Assembly (NCBI GenBank): GCA_963693085.1
Contig: OY856412.1
Coordinates: 343,555,457 to 343,619,456 of the forward strand
DNA length: 64,000 bases
Source: Alisma plantago-aquatica
Taxonomy: Eukaryota > Streptophyta > Magnoliopsida > Alismatales > Alismataceae
Reading direction: 5' to 3'
A program made the position numbers and the translations under genes. The notes under the pieces were generated by a model. It had not been told where the DNA came from. It made no database searches and saw only the letters and a list, made by a program, of their open reading frames with translations. This document shows positions 36,692-50,100 of this stretch, in pieces (the first letter of the stretch is position 1; each line of letters opens with the position of its first letter).

Positions 36692-39600
36692 CTCTATACA
36701 CTTTCACTAGCTCTTGGCTATGTAACTCTTTTAGATATAATGATTTATAGCACAATGGTCATACTACTTTCATCTTGAAATAGTGCACAGAATGGAGCAA
36801 CGTCTAGTTAGGAGCTTACCCAGCTAGTTGTAGAGGTACACACAAATCACCTTTGCAGCATGAGATCATTGAAAAGAACATAGCAAACTTGGATGCATAC
36901 CCAAGGTGTAGCAATGAACTGGTGTTTCTTGGACAAAGATTCACTATGTTAACATAGGAAACAACATTAGTTACAATTGTTTGGATAAAGAACATCATAC
37001 ATTCATACCTAAAGACATACATTGTTGTTGTATCAACAACATCCACCATATATATGTCCCAAAAAACAGACCACAACTTCAAGAACTATACAATATTTTG
37101 TTAAAATAATTAAGAATTGTGCAAATGGACCGCAAACTTCAATGTCTACTCTATTTAGAAATATAGAAACCAAAAACCTTTTAAACTTGTAATCTTAATC
37201 GTTTCATTCAAGGAAGGTCAACACTATTTATTGTAAATGGTAACCATGATTCATCTTTGCAAATCATCCTCTTATTTGCATCTTATAAATGTAAAAAAGA
37301 ACCATTTGAGACTCACTTCCTAACTTCTTTCAAGGTAGAGATTGTGTATGATAAGTTCATTGATTTTGACTTATTCTATTGATATCCAACTAGATGGAAT
37401 CATATATCAACTTAACATTAATGCCAAGGTCCAATTTTATAGAGTATAGGTACTTCATATCTCTCCCATGCATGTTGTGAACTGATCATAAAGTTAGAAA
37501 ACAATATCATTTTCCATTCACACCAATATAGAAGAGTTGAATAGACTCTTCAAATTTAGCACTATGCAACCAGATCTGAAGAATCTTGGATATACGGATT
37601 GACATCTACTCTATATCTATAAAGTTCTAGCATCAAATAAATTTACTATCAAATAGATTAATCTAGGAGTTGCCACATTTAATAAGTAGCTTTTGCACTG
37701 TACTGGTCAGTGATATCTAAAAGGATGATAGGTGAAACAACTACTGAGACATAGCTGACAACAAAGAAAATCAAATAAACCAAGGTACAATGATCAACAT
37801 GAAGAGATATTACATCACAATTTGACATATAAGTAGTATACATTTGGGCCTAATACCACCACCCAATTTTAGCAACACAATGATAAGATTACACCCCCCC
37901 ACCTTGCTGAGGAAAATATAAAGGAAGGGCCAAATATCCAATCTCACATATTTGAACTCTAAAAACCATGTATATAGTTTTTATTGAGAATTTATCCTCA
38001 CAAAGGTATCAAATATTGCTGAAAATTGAAGCTAATAAGTTCTTCATGTGGTTGGGGCCAAAGTCAACGTTGCTTAGTCATATGCTTGACCACAATCTAT
38101 GACAATATAGTCAATTGCAGTACATGCCTAATTGGGTCATCCAACTAATGCTACTGATCATTCCTTTGCCTTCATCCTTCTCTTCAAGTGTTTGTTACAG
38201 AAACCATATGAGTTGGAAAAGTTTGTGGAAAGTGATCATACCTTAGAATTTATAGACTAGATTATGAAATCCCTTTAGGTAGATAGATTGTGGTTGTCCT
38301 TCCTTCCATATTGTGGTTCAGAAAACCTGATAATAAACTAATTAAACAAAATTAAAAGAGACTATCAAAAAAATTCTTGTTTATTATGACACCAAATTTA
38401 AAATATTGAGAAAGATATTTATTGCATAGACGCTACTGTTGATAGAGACCATCAAGACCTTTCTTGTGTGCATGGTACAAATAATGTATTTAATCCATTA
38501 AGTATGGAATAATATCTAAAAAATAAATCATCAATATTTCCTTCCATGGGTCATATTGGGTGATTTTAATGACCTAGATTATGTTCAAAATGAAGATCCA
38601 GTGTTGATTTATCTAACAAGTCTCTAAATGACTACATTGACGCTATTCTAGGTACTGGTCTAATGGAATTGATACGATAAGAATGTTGGAACCCTTGAAT
38701 ATCAATATGTCCATGAAATTCATGTGTACCAATACTTTGTAATCACATATTACAAATATTACATTGACATCAATAGGTGTGGTTAAAAGTGGTTGGTATT
38801 CAAATAATATTATTGTACCTAGAAATTTGTGTTAGTATTAGAAGAATAACCATAATGTTTTGTATAAACAACATATAAGCTTGTATTTTGAAATCATACC
38901 ATATGTTTATGTTAACATTACAATGAGGAATTTGATTCATGTTTATGTAATCAAGATCCATTAGGAGTTGCAACAACCACTTGCAAACATTTTGTATTGT
39001 AATAGAGTAAGGAGCAATATTTTAGTTAGCATCAACATCATAATGAATGCACACTTCAAAAAAATTTACATATGAGAGGAGATCCAAGTAAGAAGATTCA
39101 TACAGATCAAAACACATGGGATACTACTAACAAAATTTATATCCTAACAACACAATAATAAGTTCACTTTATCTCAATTTATGAAAAAACTTTGAACTAG
39201 TACACCAATAGATATTTTAAAGGAAACCATTTTCTTTGCATGTTAAAAAAGGTTTGAAGAAACTTATTATGGTAATTCCAATTCCAAATATTATCACAAC
39301 CTAGTCATGTACCATAATTATTCAATAAAGATAGGCAAGGTAACTAAAGTTCAAGGTAACTTGGTTGAAGAACCAGACTCATTGAAAAATCTGGTGTATG
39401 GGATTCCTTCATGGGTATCAAAGTACAATAGAGGATATTGATGACCTACATATACTCTCATAGTGTCATGTATGACACCACATCTAGTCAGAGCTCGATT
39501 ATATAAAGAGCAATCGTAAGATGAAGAAATGCTATCTATTTGAGTCCTTAAAGAGTATTTATGAATATATAGGTTTTCAATGTACAAGCACACAATGTTA

Positions 39601-42600
39601 TAGGATGGAACTAGCATAGACAACAACATACTGAAAAGAATTATTATTCAGCTTAAAGACATGATATGAAGTTGTTTGGCTACATGTGACAACTCTTGGG
39701 AGTTGGGACACTGAGTTAATCCATTGCTAGTGTCTGCAACATTTCATGGAGCATGGCTTAACATGTCTACTATAAATATACACATTTACTATCTTACGTA
39801 TTTTTCGTTCAATCATACATATATGGTTCACTGGAAATACTAAAAAATGAAAAGAAAGATGGTCGAAGTTGAAACACATAGTACTATTACTTCTACCACT
39901 TATTGGCATCTTCCCTTTGCATTCTAAGTTGTTGTGATACCTTTGGAAGGTCTGGCTTAGCTATGTATTATGACTTTATATAGTGATGGATTCATGTTAG
40001 AGAAGTTTGCATATTGGTACTCCATATTTATGTCAAAAGTTAATTGGTTAAAAAAATTGCAAACATATAATATTTGTAAGGATTGTTGTTCTATTAAATA
40101 AGATCCGTTGGACATGACAATGTGGGGCAATAATCCCTAGACCCAGCTAAGCCTTCAAACAAATCTTATCCTCCTCCTCATACCACAAAAGTGATACCAA
40201 CTCCAAATATTATAACAACACAATGATTCATCCAAAAAAGTTGATAATAAACAAACAAAGAAAAAGGAGAAGTTAGTAAGGTGGGAATGGTTGCCCATAC
40301 AATGTGGAGAGCAGTTAGATGGTGGTATTGCACAAAAAATTAGGGGAATCACTCAGATGGGAAGCAATAATTTGATGATGTAGGCGATGATGATTAGTGA
40401 AAAGAAACTCACTCCAACATGAAACAAGTTCAAGAACATAAAATGCAAGTAAGACATTCACTTACCAGCACTCACTAGCATTCTTGAAGATGTGGTGCTC
40501 TTTCATGGCCTCCCATTTCCTAAATTGATCACCACATTTGTGGAAGCTTGCACTGCTACCACTTTTTCTACCACTAGGTTTTGGATTAAAAAAAACTATA
40601 GAACTTAAAGAACTCCTTAGACACTGATGAACATCTAAATCTCTGTGAAAAAATGTTGTTCAGCAATAACCACAAGAAACACAATTGCACATGTTGAATA
40701 ATATAAAGGCCGATAGAGACAATCCCAAAGCCTTCCAAACTATGAAAAGCAGCATAGGGTTGCCAATATCCATAAGTACCACCTATAAACCTTACCATAA
40801 CTTTAAAATGCATCACTTCACCAGAGAGAAAGCATAACATAATAAAGACCCCAAAATGGTTCATAAAATAAATATAAAAATCTAAAATTGAAACAAGGTG
40901 AAATCAATCAAACACATTGGGAAAAACACTTAGATTTGAGAGAAACCCTAGAACAAACTTGTTTGATGTTGAACTCAATCCTAAACAAATATATTACATA
41001 AACATAGACTAAGTCACAAAAGACTTGCATCCACAATTTGTGTAAACTACAACTTAAGTTTCACCTATAATACATATATTGCCACCTAAATTTTGATAAT
41101 AGATGGTAAGTAACATTCATGAGTGATAAACGAACCTCCTAGTTTAACTCGGTAAAATAATGAAATTACATCACAGATAGAATTGATCCATAGTCAACAT
41201 TTGTTGTCCATAGATTTAATTTGGAATCTCTAAAAGTACATAATGCATATCAATCCTATTTTTGATGTTTACTTAATTCACAATAACATCCAACAACGGG
41301 TTGATGACAATGAGTGGAAGCTTTCATTTCAAGATGAAAAGACAAAGAAATCTCTTAAAACCTCACAATTTGAATGACTTCAATCTTTTTGGTAAAACTA
41401 ATAATGGAATGCCATCATGATTTTAGGCCCCAACATCGCAAAAAAGATGTATCAATAAAAAAATCAGTTCTTCACTAGTTCATTTACCAAAGAAGTAATA
41501 TATGTTGAGATACAGTAATCTTATTTACTAAACAAAATTGACTTTTTGATTTCATTTCAAACTTGTTCCCGAAATTTGGAATACTTTATGATACATATAA
41601 TGCATATAAACTTGAAATGTAGGATGAAATTGAGTCAAGGTATATAGATTCACTCCAAAAATAATAGTACAGATAGGTTGGAGTCTTCCATTTTCATATC
41701 CATCTAACAAGGAACTTGTATATAGGCATATAATATTAGAATATATAAATGTTCAAGTGACATCACATTTACTTTTCCACACTGAGCTATAGAACTAGCA
41801 AACAGAGAACTCAGGAGTAGCAAGAAAATTTATCAAGTGCTAGACAAAAGAAATGATTGAAACCTTCAAAAAAATGCCCAAATCATTCTAGTGGGTAAAT
41901 TATGAAAACTAGATCCATCTATAGCACAACAAACATCAGCATATAGAATTGTATGGACAAGAAATGCCATCAAAATCCATTGAATATCCAGAGAAGTGTA
42001 GATACATGTGTGAACCAGAGGGAAGATTCAGGTCCATAACCACTAGTAGGAATCAAAATATATCCTTTGACCAATTAAGGAGCTCCACAAAACCGAAAGA
42101 AACCAACCAAGAATTTTATACTCCTATAGTATCTAGTAAAAATAGGATCTTGGTCCCCTAGGAACATGATCCAGAGTGTCTATGTATAAAGTGTCTATCT
42201 TTTTTTAGAAACACTTGATTCTATTGGAAAGTATTATATGTACCACAAAATAGTTGTGCCAAATCATGTGTATAATATGTACATTTTAGAAAACATAGTA
42301 GCTAAATTCCAAACAATGAGTCACATAGACATGTAATTTTGATTGATTGTTGGTTAAGTTTATCAATGTAAACATATATTATTGACCCAAACTCCAAGTC
42401 CCATCCAATTCATTTGAAGCAATAGTATAGTCAAATCATCACTTAAACAACTTGATAGTGATGTCATTTTGGATAAGCTACCTAATCCTAATATTTTTTT
42501 TCAATAACAGATGCCATGTTCTCAGCCCATGAGTACCAGAGAAGGCTTCATTAAGGCAAAATCAATAATGAATAGAAGAAAAATTAGTTGCAAATATACA

Positions 42601-43737
42601 ATACATTGTATTATTGAAATAAGAGGTCTATTAATTATCATCCAAGACCTTAAAAAATGATTGTATTATTGGACCATTTGCAATACCAACTAGAAATTAG
42701 AATTGAAATCAACTTTGCCACCATACACAAAAAAATGGAAAGGCATTAGCCTCAATTTTGATTTCTATTTCGTCATTTCTTACCATATGTATTTTATGGA
42801 TTATATATGGCTTCACCACTTCTTTTCTACCAGGGTTAACTAATGAAAACAACATAAGAGATGTAATGTTGCTCAGAGAAAGAGGTGAAGGGTGGAAAAA
42901 AAATAAGAGACGTGCAATCTGACCTTGTCTAGAGGAAAACCTTACAAATGAAGCATCTCTTTCTATTGATTATCTAATTTTCTAAATTGAAAATCAAAAC
43001 CAGACCATATCATTAAAATTTGAAAGAACACATGTATCTTCCATTCATGTTTTCCTTATAGCTATTGAGGAAGATGTTAATTGCCTACAGTTCCATTACA
43101 CGTCTATTGATAAAATGGTTAAGAATGAAAAAATCTTATCACATAGTGAGGGACATCGCTAGTTATCGATGCAAAATGCAAAATAATTAGAGTCTCTATC
43201 AACAAGAAGTATATTAAGGAAAAGCATCACTTGTGGTTGCTTAAATTTAGACTTTCCCTCTTGAGATACTCTCTTGAGTTCTCCTTCCCTTTTTTTAATG
43301 TTTGGGATGGTGATGGATGTGGACTAGAAGGGCAGGGCCTGGATTATAAGATGTAGAAAATAAGGATACACAATTCACCAATATTGTGTTTATTCTTAGG
43401 TGCACGTGAGCATGCTATTGAGTTTCTAGTAGGGAACTATAAATGTTAGTAGAAATCATGTATTTGGTCTAAACCAATAAAAAAACCTAGTATTATGATC
43501 AATTTCAACTTGAAGAGTCAAGTAAGCCAGTCTCCCCTAACAATAATAGCTTAGGATCTTCTAAGGTAGGATTAGGAACTCACTAAAAGTTTGAAAATTC
43601 AAAGGGCCATTAAATTATTTTACACCATCATGAAAAAATAAGAAAGTCTATAATGGAAGATATTAGTTCTAAGACACATATCTCTACATATTCTAACATC
43701 ACACGAAAAGAATCTAGGGAATGAGGTTGGGAAAAAT
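36692..43737. other. CACTA internal DNA without a recognised gene
   Basis: About 7 kb of AT-rich sequence with only short frames (for example 36816-37082, 39351-39629 and 40586-40864, all minus). I could not read TNP2 transposase blocks in any frame. Strongly decayed exons cannot be excluded. Confidence 0.45.
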
Positions 43738-44465
43738 GCTATGATGGGAATATCAGATTCTCGTGATAGATCAAGCCGAAAAAATTCTTGTTTAGAAGAT
43801 GCTTCAAAAACTCAGTGAAGTCATGAAGCATCAAGAAATAGAAGATTGTGGAAAAACATCTTATTTTCAACAATGGGAACATAGTATGTTGAAGATGAAT
43901 CAACTTGATGAAGAACATCAGTTCAGACAACAATGATGAATATTTATCTCTACCTTAGGAGATCAAGCTTGTGCAATGCCTAGGAATAGAACATTGCCAT
44001 CACACTTGGGATATGTGTAAAGGATATAGGAACTAACTCACTATATCAATGAGATCAGGGATGCAATAGATAGTCATTCAAGTTATATTGATCTTGGCCA
44101 AACTTGGATAAAGTTGTTGCTCATTGTAGTGAGATCTTCAATTTGAAGAGATATGCTACTAAGGTTGATGTCTTCCATATGCTGTCAAGGATGTGGATAA
44201 CTCCAGTAGAAAGGTTCTTCCTATGGCTTGACAAGTTTCACACTTCTTGGGAACTACATGGGGTTGATGGCTATGACAATATGAAATCTTGGATATATTG
44301 AGAACTTTTGTGTCAGGTAGATAATCTTTTGGAGCAGACTTTGGAACAAATGTATTAAATACCAACAACGTGGCATCTGCTCACGCAATTCATCATATAC
44401 ATGATTTCTTCTTTAAGACTCAGGTCTCTTTGGTTGACCAAACCTCAGGAATAAATTTATCTACT
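43738..44465 (+). pseudogene. TGA-class bZIP transcription factor pseudogene, apparently intronless
   Basis: TGA factors bind TGACG elements through a bZIP domain and carry a C-terminal DOG1 domain. Here 43796-43860 aligns in length with the basic region, but its key Asn and Arg are lost. 43859-43935 gives SYFQQWEHSMLKMNQLDEEH, the zipper, then FRQQ, two stops and IFISTLGDQACAM. 44035-44095 gives ELTHYINEIRDAIDSHSSY. 44104-44240 gives DKVVAHCSEIFNLK, KVDVFHMLSRMWITPVERFF and LWL. After loss of about 55-60 residues come NYMGLMAM, VDNLLEQTLEQM and LRLRSLWLTKPQE (to about 44458). Several frameshifts and stops are present. No intron is seen where plant TGA genes have several, which suggests a retrocopy. 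Confidence 0.85.
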
Positions 44466-44695
44466 TGTCTCAGCATGTTACTGACAGAGAAGATGGAGTA
44501 GCTATCCTAATACAAGGTGCACATGCTATTGTTGTACAATGTATTCTGCCATAGAACCTTGGTCAGGTTGTCTAATGTAAGAGAATTTGTCATCACACTA
44601 TGCTTAAGATTGTTTATAACATTGGTTTGATTACTTCAATTATTGGAGAGACTGAGTTTTAGCAGACAATGTTAATCACTTGTATTTGGTTTGTA
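44466..44695 (+). other. 3' flank of the TGA pseudogene, possibly its former 3' UTR
   Basis: No coding. It continues to the element 4 insertion point; the rest of the flank resumes at 55292. An A-run (GCAAAAAATAATGG) at about 55330 could be a decayed tail, but no matching target duplication was found upstream of 43738. Confidence 0.35.
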
Positions 44696-44700
44696 CTAAT

Positions 44701-46478
44701 TGATAACACCAATGTTTGTGATGTTTTTGCCCTTTATTTTGTTATCAAAACTGCCCTTTTCTGTTATTTTCCTCTATTTTATTAGCACTTTCGCAATAAT
44801 TGGCGAAGCAATGCTCTTAATCCAATATTTCCATCTTTTGCAGAGTTTTTCCTCATTTTGGTACAATAAGGCCGTCCCGGCCCACAAATAAGTCCAATTC
44901 TATTTCAGCCTTCCTGACGCCCGATACAACCTCTGTCCGACAAGGTGGAGCGACACAATGACGCACGACAAAGGGATGCTGCGCAAGAAGAAGCTGACGG
45001 ACGACACGCCTTCTACCCGACTGGGAGCCAAGCTCGCCCGACAACCCATCTTGTTGGGCGACACAGCCACCCACCGGCAGGCGCGCCGCACGTCACGTGA
45101 CCAATGGACGACACCCCTGCGCCTAGCGATATCTGTATCGGCCGTCCACCGACCCGCGCATAAGGAGGACACGTGGTGCTTGGAGCACCATAACTTTCCC
45201 CAACCGCTGCCTATAAATAGCAGCTACAGGAAGACGAAGAGACGAGTTCGGACAGTTAGGAGCTTTGAGCTATCTTCAAAGGAAACCCGCGAGAGCAAGA
45301 GTATTGTGCCCCAGTACTCATATCGGGCAACTCTAGGTGAGCTCTTCCTCATCCCAAGAGGGAGGGGATGGTTCACTTATGACCGTCCCGGACGACACTC
45401 CGAGCCGATATCGGCCAGCGATGATGAGCGACACAAGTGCCCGACACATAGATGCATAGCTCCATGCCCGACAAGATATCGAACCCGATACGCTTCGCCC
45501 GTCGAGCGTGCCGCCGGAGAGGGTGCACCGCCCGACATGAGCGTATCGGCCAGGGTCCTTGATCGATACTGTCGACCGTCACGGCGTGGCGCCCGAGAGG
45601 GTGTGCCTCCCGACACCTCTGTATCGGGCTAGGCCCCTAACCGGTATCGGGCTGGAGAGCTACAGTAGTCTGTCGCCCTTCTACATCAAGAAGGCGACAT
45701 CTATCTTTAATTCTATTATTTAATTCTTTACTTATGCAATGTATTAAGACCTTTAATGTTTATGGAAATAGAGAAGCTTAATTACTTGTTGCTCTATGCT
45801 TGGTGCACAATGTTGGATGACTTCTATGTTTGATATCTAAACTCTAGCTTGCATGTTTGGATCGCGCTTTGCTTAGCTACCGAATCATGTTTTCCTGTCG
45901 CAACAACTTTGAGAGTTGTGCTGTGGCTCTAGTGTTTGGTCCGATTCTGGAGTACGAGAGTGCCTGGAACGGAGTTGGTTCAGTAACATTCCACTCTAAC
46001 TAAAGCCCAGCAACCTCGAGAGGGGTGTTGATGCAGAGGTTAGAGGTACCCACTCTGAGAGGAGGGGTGCAGGATGTTACTGCTGCCGCTTGTTTTACTA
46101 AAGTCTTATCCTTCATACCTTGCTCTAGCTCTAGTTTTATCTTTCTGTTTCTGTTGCATGAAAACCCCTAAAAAGTGCTAAAAGTCGAAAACCTTTAATC
46201 TTTTTTGTAGCTCCACTTGGAGATAGATTTATTTGTTCTGTTTGTGACATCTTGTTGTTCCCCTTTGGGAATTTGTTATCTCCTTATACCTGCCGGAGTG
46301 TAGCGTGTCGATTCTGAGTTATCAACACTACCCCCTTGTCCCTGTGTTCAACCTCGTTTATCTACTTCGACCCCGTAAGCAAACTTGTGGGGGCCTAGAA
46401 TGATTCGGGTTTATAAATGTAAAAGCTCGACTACCTCAAATCCGCCTCCACTTTTGGACGCGCGATTTAGGTCGGTCA
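44701..46478 (+). repeat. 5' LTR of element 4
   Basis: 1778 bp, from TGATAACACC to CGGTCA, followed by the primer site. It is rich in the hexamer GCCCGA and its complement TCGGGC. Open frames at 44958-45632 and its reverse are chance products of this GC-rich part. Confidence 0.93.
45211..45220 (+). promoter_or_regulatory. TATA box of the element 4 5' LTR
   Basis: CTATAAATAG lies in the middle of the LTR and is repeated at 54018-54027 in the 3' LTR. Transcription would start near 45240. Confidence 0.75.
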
Positions 46479-46484
46479 ACTTTT

Positions 46485-46502
46485 TGGCACCGTTGCCAGG
46501 GA
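46485..46502 (+). other. Primer binding site of element 4, tRNA-Asp type
   Basis: TGGCACCGTTGCCAGGGA lies six bases after the LTR end and matches the tRNA-Asp complement at 16 of 18 bases. The two changes are G-to-A. Confidence 0.9.
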
Positions 46503-46689
46503 CAAGGCAAAAGCGGTACTGTAGACGAATCCGAATCCACTAACTACACTCTCCTGCCTCAAGCTTAGAAATAAGTTTGACATCACTCTTTTTCTTTTTC
46601 TTTTTCTTATTTCTATTCTTTGCATAAAATAAATAATTCTATTTTCTAATCTTGATTTTTCGTGTCATTTCAGGAACTCTGAAGAACAG

Positions 46690-47139
46690 TGACCTGTTCC
46701 ATCGAGCTTTGATACCAGGTCTCGTTGCGAGCAGTCTCTTTCTGAGGGTGAATGTCAGGGCAAAGGCGAGAGGTCAAACCAGCCTAACTTGGTTGGTCAG
46801 CTTTCCGCCTACATAAAGAGACAGGACACCATCATCAGCCAACTGGTGCAGGGTGCGTTTCCTAGCCCTGGAGCTCTGAACACCATGCAATGCCAAATGG
46901 CGAGCCTGCATCTGCGCCAGCGTGAGGTAGATCAGCAGTTGACCCAGATTACTGCTCAGATGAAGGATCCTGCAATAAAAGCACTCCCATACCCTGAAAC
47001 TGCCAGAATGGCAGTACTGAGGTCTGGAACAACGCTGGAGCGCCCTGATGAAGCCAGGCCTGAGCCCGAGCTAAGGCCTGAGGGTGCAGCCCCAGCAGAA
47101 GAGGAAGAAAGGCAAGCAGACGTTTGCGAGTCTGCGTAA
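46690..47139 (+). pseudogene. Gag C-terminal remnant of element 4, gag core missing
   Basis: The frame reads from just after a TGA near 46687, through LVGQLSAYIKRQDTIISQLV and ITAQMKDPAIKALPYPETA, to a linker (MAVLRSGTTLERPDEA) and an acidic Pro/Glu-rich tail, ending at TAA 47137-47139. These parts correspond to the coiled-coil and linker regions that normally follow the zinc knuckle. The capsid core (LCxMMK, W...SLP) and the zinc knuckle are absent, so about 1 kb of gag seems to have been lost. The frame is continuous with the protease frame downstream; the TAA is a point lesion. Confidence 0.75.
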
Positions 47140-50100
47140 AGGTTCTGTGAAGAGCTACCTAGCCAAAGGAATGCTTACGCTCCTAGGATTCCGTTCCCGT
47201 ACAAGCTGATAAAGGCGAATCTGAAGAAGCGTCATGAGAAGTTCATGGAGTCGATCAGGAAGCTGCTTCTCAAAGTTCCCTTCCTTGACACATTGGAGGA
47301 GATGCCTACATACGCCAAGTTCCTCAAGGACCTTATCACAAAGAAAAGAAGGGTAGGAAGGATTGAGACAATGTACCTAGCTTCTGCTTCCTATGCCTTC
47401 ATGAATCCTGACATGCCAAATAAGAGAAGGGACCCCAGAGCTTTCACAATCCCGTTCGCCATCGGGGACAATGTCTAGCGGAAGGGTCTAGCAGACTTGG
47501 GGGCAAGCATCAGCCTCATGCCCCTAAGTTTCGCACAAAGGGTGGGATTGACCGACATGGTTCAAACCAACATGCAGATTAAACTGGAAGACCACACCTT
47601 TAAGAGACCCGTCGGCATTGTCAAAGATGTGCCGATCAGGGTTGGTGATTTCTTCATCCCTTGCGATATAGTCGTCATCGACACAGCTGAAGACCCCCAG
47701 TGCCCGATCATCTTTGGGCGCCCCTTCTTGGCAACAGGGAGAGCGCTGATTGATGTCTCTGAGGGGATGGTCACTTTGAGGGTCGGGAACGACCACATAG
47801 ACTTCAAGCTGAAAGAGATCATGAAACGCCCATCCCTGTCTGAATCGGCATGTTTCGCAGATAGCTACAATAAATTCTGTGAGGAAATAGAGGAAGATAT
47901 CCGCACAGTAGACCCCCTCTTGAGGGCTATGAACTGTCAAGATCCCGACCTCGAAGATCCTGAGGTCGCGAAGCATCTCAACCTTCTCAACCTTTCTGAT
48001 GAAGACTTGCAAGAAGAAGATAGGGTGGTGGAGTCTGCGATGTATGCCTCTCTCGAGGAGGAGTCTCAGGAGAAGGCACCCAGACCAAAGCCAGAGTTAA
48101 AAGTGTTGCCTGAAGGCCTGAAGTACGAGTTCTTGGATGAAGAGCACATAAACCTCGTCATCGTAAATGCCGATCTTTCAAGCAATCAGCTAGACCGACT
48201 CCTTGAGGAGTTAAGTCTCCACAGGGGGGCTATAGGGTACTCGGTAGATGATATCAAGGTCCTTAGCCCCTCCTTGTGCATGCATCACATCAACTTAGAT
48301 GAATCTGCCAAGCCTCTGGCCCAACTGCAGAGGAAGCTGAACCAGATGCTCGAGGAGGTCGTCAAGAAAGAAGTAATAAAGCTTAGGGATGCGGGTATCA
48401 TTTACCCAATCAGCGATAGCAATTGGGTAAGTCAGATCCACGTAGTGCGCAAAAAGGGCGGGATGACGGTAGTTCAGGGTGAGAAGGGCGACGAGGTGGT
48501 GGTTAGGACCGTCACCGGATGGCAGATGTGCATTGATTATCGAAAGCTAAATTAGGCTACAAAGAAGGATCATTTTCCGCTACCTTTTATTGACCAAGTT
48601 CTTGAAAGGTTAGCGCATCACGATTTCTTTTGTTTTCTTGATGGCTTTTCAGGTTTTTACCAGGTACCCATCTTGCCCGACGATCAAGAGAAAACAACAT
48701 TCACCTGCCTTTACGACACTTATGCCTTCCGAAGGATGCCCTTCGGACTCTACAACTCCCCCACTACCTTTCAAAGATGCATGATATCGATGTTCTCAGA
48801 TTTTCTTGAAGACATCGTAGAAGTTTTCATGGATGACTTTTCAGTCTATGGGAAGGACTTCGATAGCTGTCTAAAGAATTTGTCATTGGTCCTTCAAAGG
48901 TGCGAGCAGAACAGCCTGATCCTGAACTGGGAAAACTGCCATTTCATGGTGTGGGAGGGCATCGTTCTAGGGCATAAGATCTCGAGGCGTGGGATCGAGG
49001 TGGACGTGAGCAAAGTCAAAGCAATGTCCAAGCTTCCTCCACCGAGATCCGTGACGGGGGTGTGAAGCTTCCTCGGGAACGCCGGATATTACTGAAGATT
49101 CATCAAGGAATTCTCAAAGATCTCCAAACCGCTGTCCAATCTTCTGGTAAAAGATGCTGAATTTGTTTTTTTCTAACGATTGTCTCAATGCTTTTCAGGC
49201 CCTGAAAAATGCTTTAATATCACCACCTATCCTTCAAGCGCCAGAATGGGGTTTACCTTTTGAGCTGATGTGCGACGCTAGTGACTACGCGATCGGGGCA
49301 GTCCTGGGGCAAAAGAGAGATAATAAGCACCATGTGATCTGCTATGCGAGTCGCACGTTGGACGAGGCTCAGGTGAACTACACGGCAATTGAGAAGGAGA
49401 TGCTAGCAATCGTCTTCGCGTTTGATAAGTTTAGGTCGTATCTCATTGGAGCTAAGGTCAAGGTATACACAGATCACAGGGCTATAAAATACTTAAATGC
49501 GAAAGAAAGACGCAAAGCCCAGACTGTTGAGATGGGCCGTATTGCTCCAAGAGTTCGACCACGAAATTATCGACAAGAAGGGCGCAGAGAATGTGGTCGC
49601 AGACCACCTATCAAGGATCATGGCTGAGAGAGAGGGAGGGCCTCCAATCAACGACGACTACGCTGATGAAGCTCTTATGCTGGCCGAAGCTCAAGAAGAA
49701 AGCCTACCCTGGTTTGCAGACATCTGCAATTATCTTTCTTGCGGAGAGCTGCCTCCTGACATCACGTACAATCAAAAGAAAAAACTATTCGCGGATGCTA
49801 AAAACTACTATTGGGATGATCCTCTCCTGTTCAGAAGATGTGCCGACAACTTATACAGGAGGTGCATCCCAGAAGAAGAAGCCGTGAACATCCTGAATCA
49901 ATGCCACGCCTCCCCCTATTGTGGTCACCTGGGTAGTGAAAGAACAGCTGCAAAGGTGCTACAGTCAGGTTTCTACTGGCCCTCCTTATTTAAAGACGCT
50001 GCACAATTTGTGAAGGTTTGCAAAATGTGTCAGTTTACAGGGAACATAGGGCGGAGGAATGAAATGCCAATGGCAAGCTGGATCGAAGTAGAAATATTTG

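Noticed and set aside
44958..45632. 224-codon basic frame, with a similar shorter one at 53765
   Set aside because: Inside the GC-rich part of the element 4 LTR; Arg/Ser/Pro-rich chance translation without motifs.
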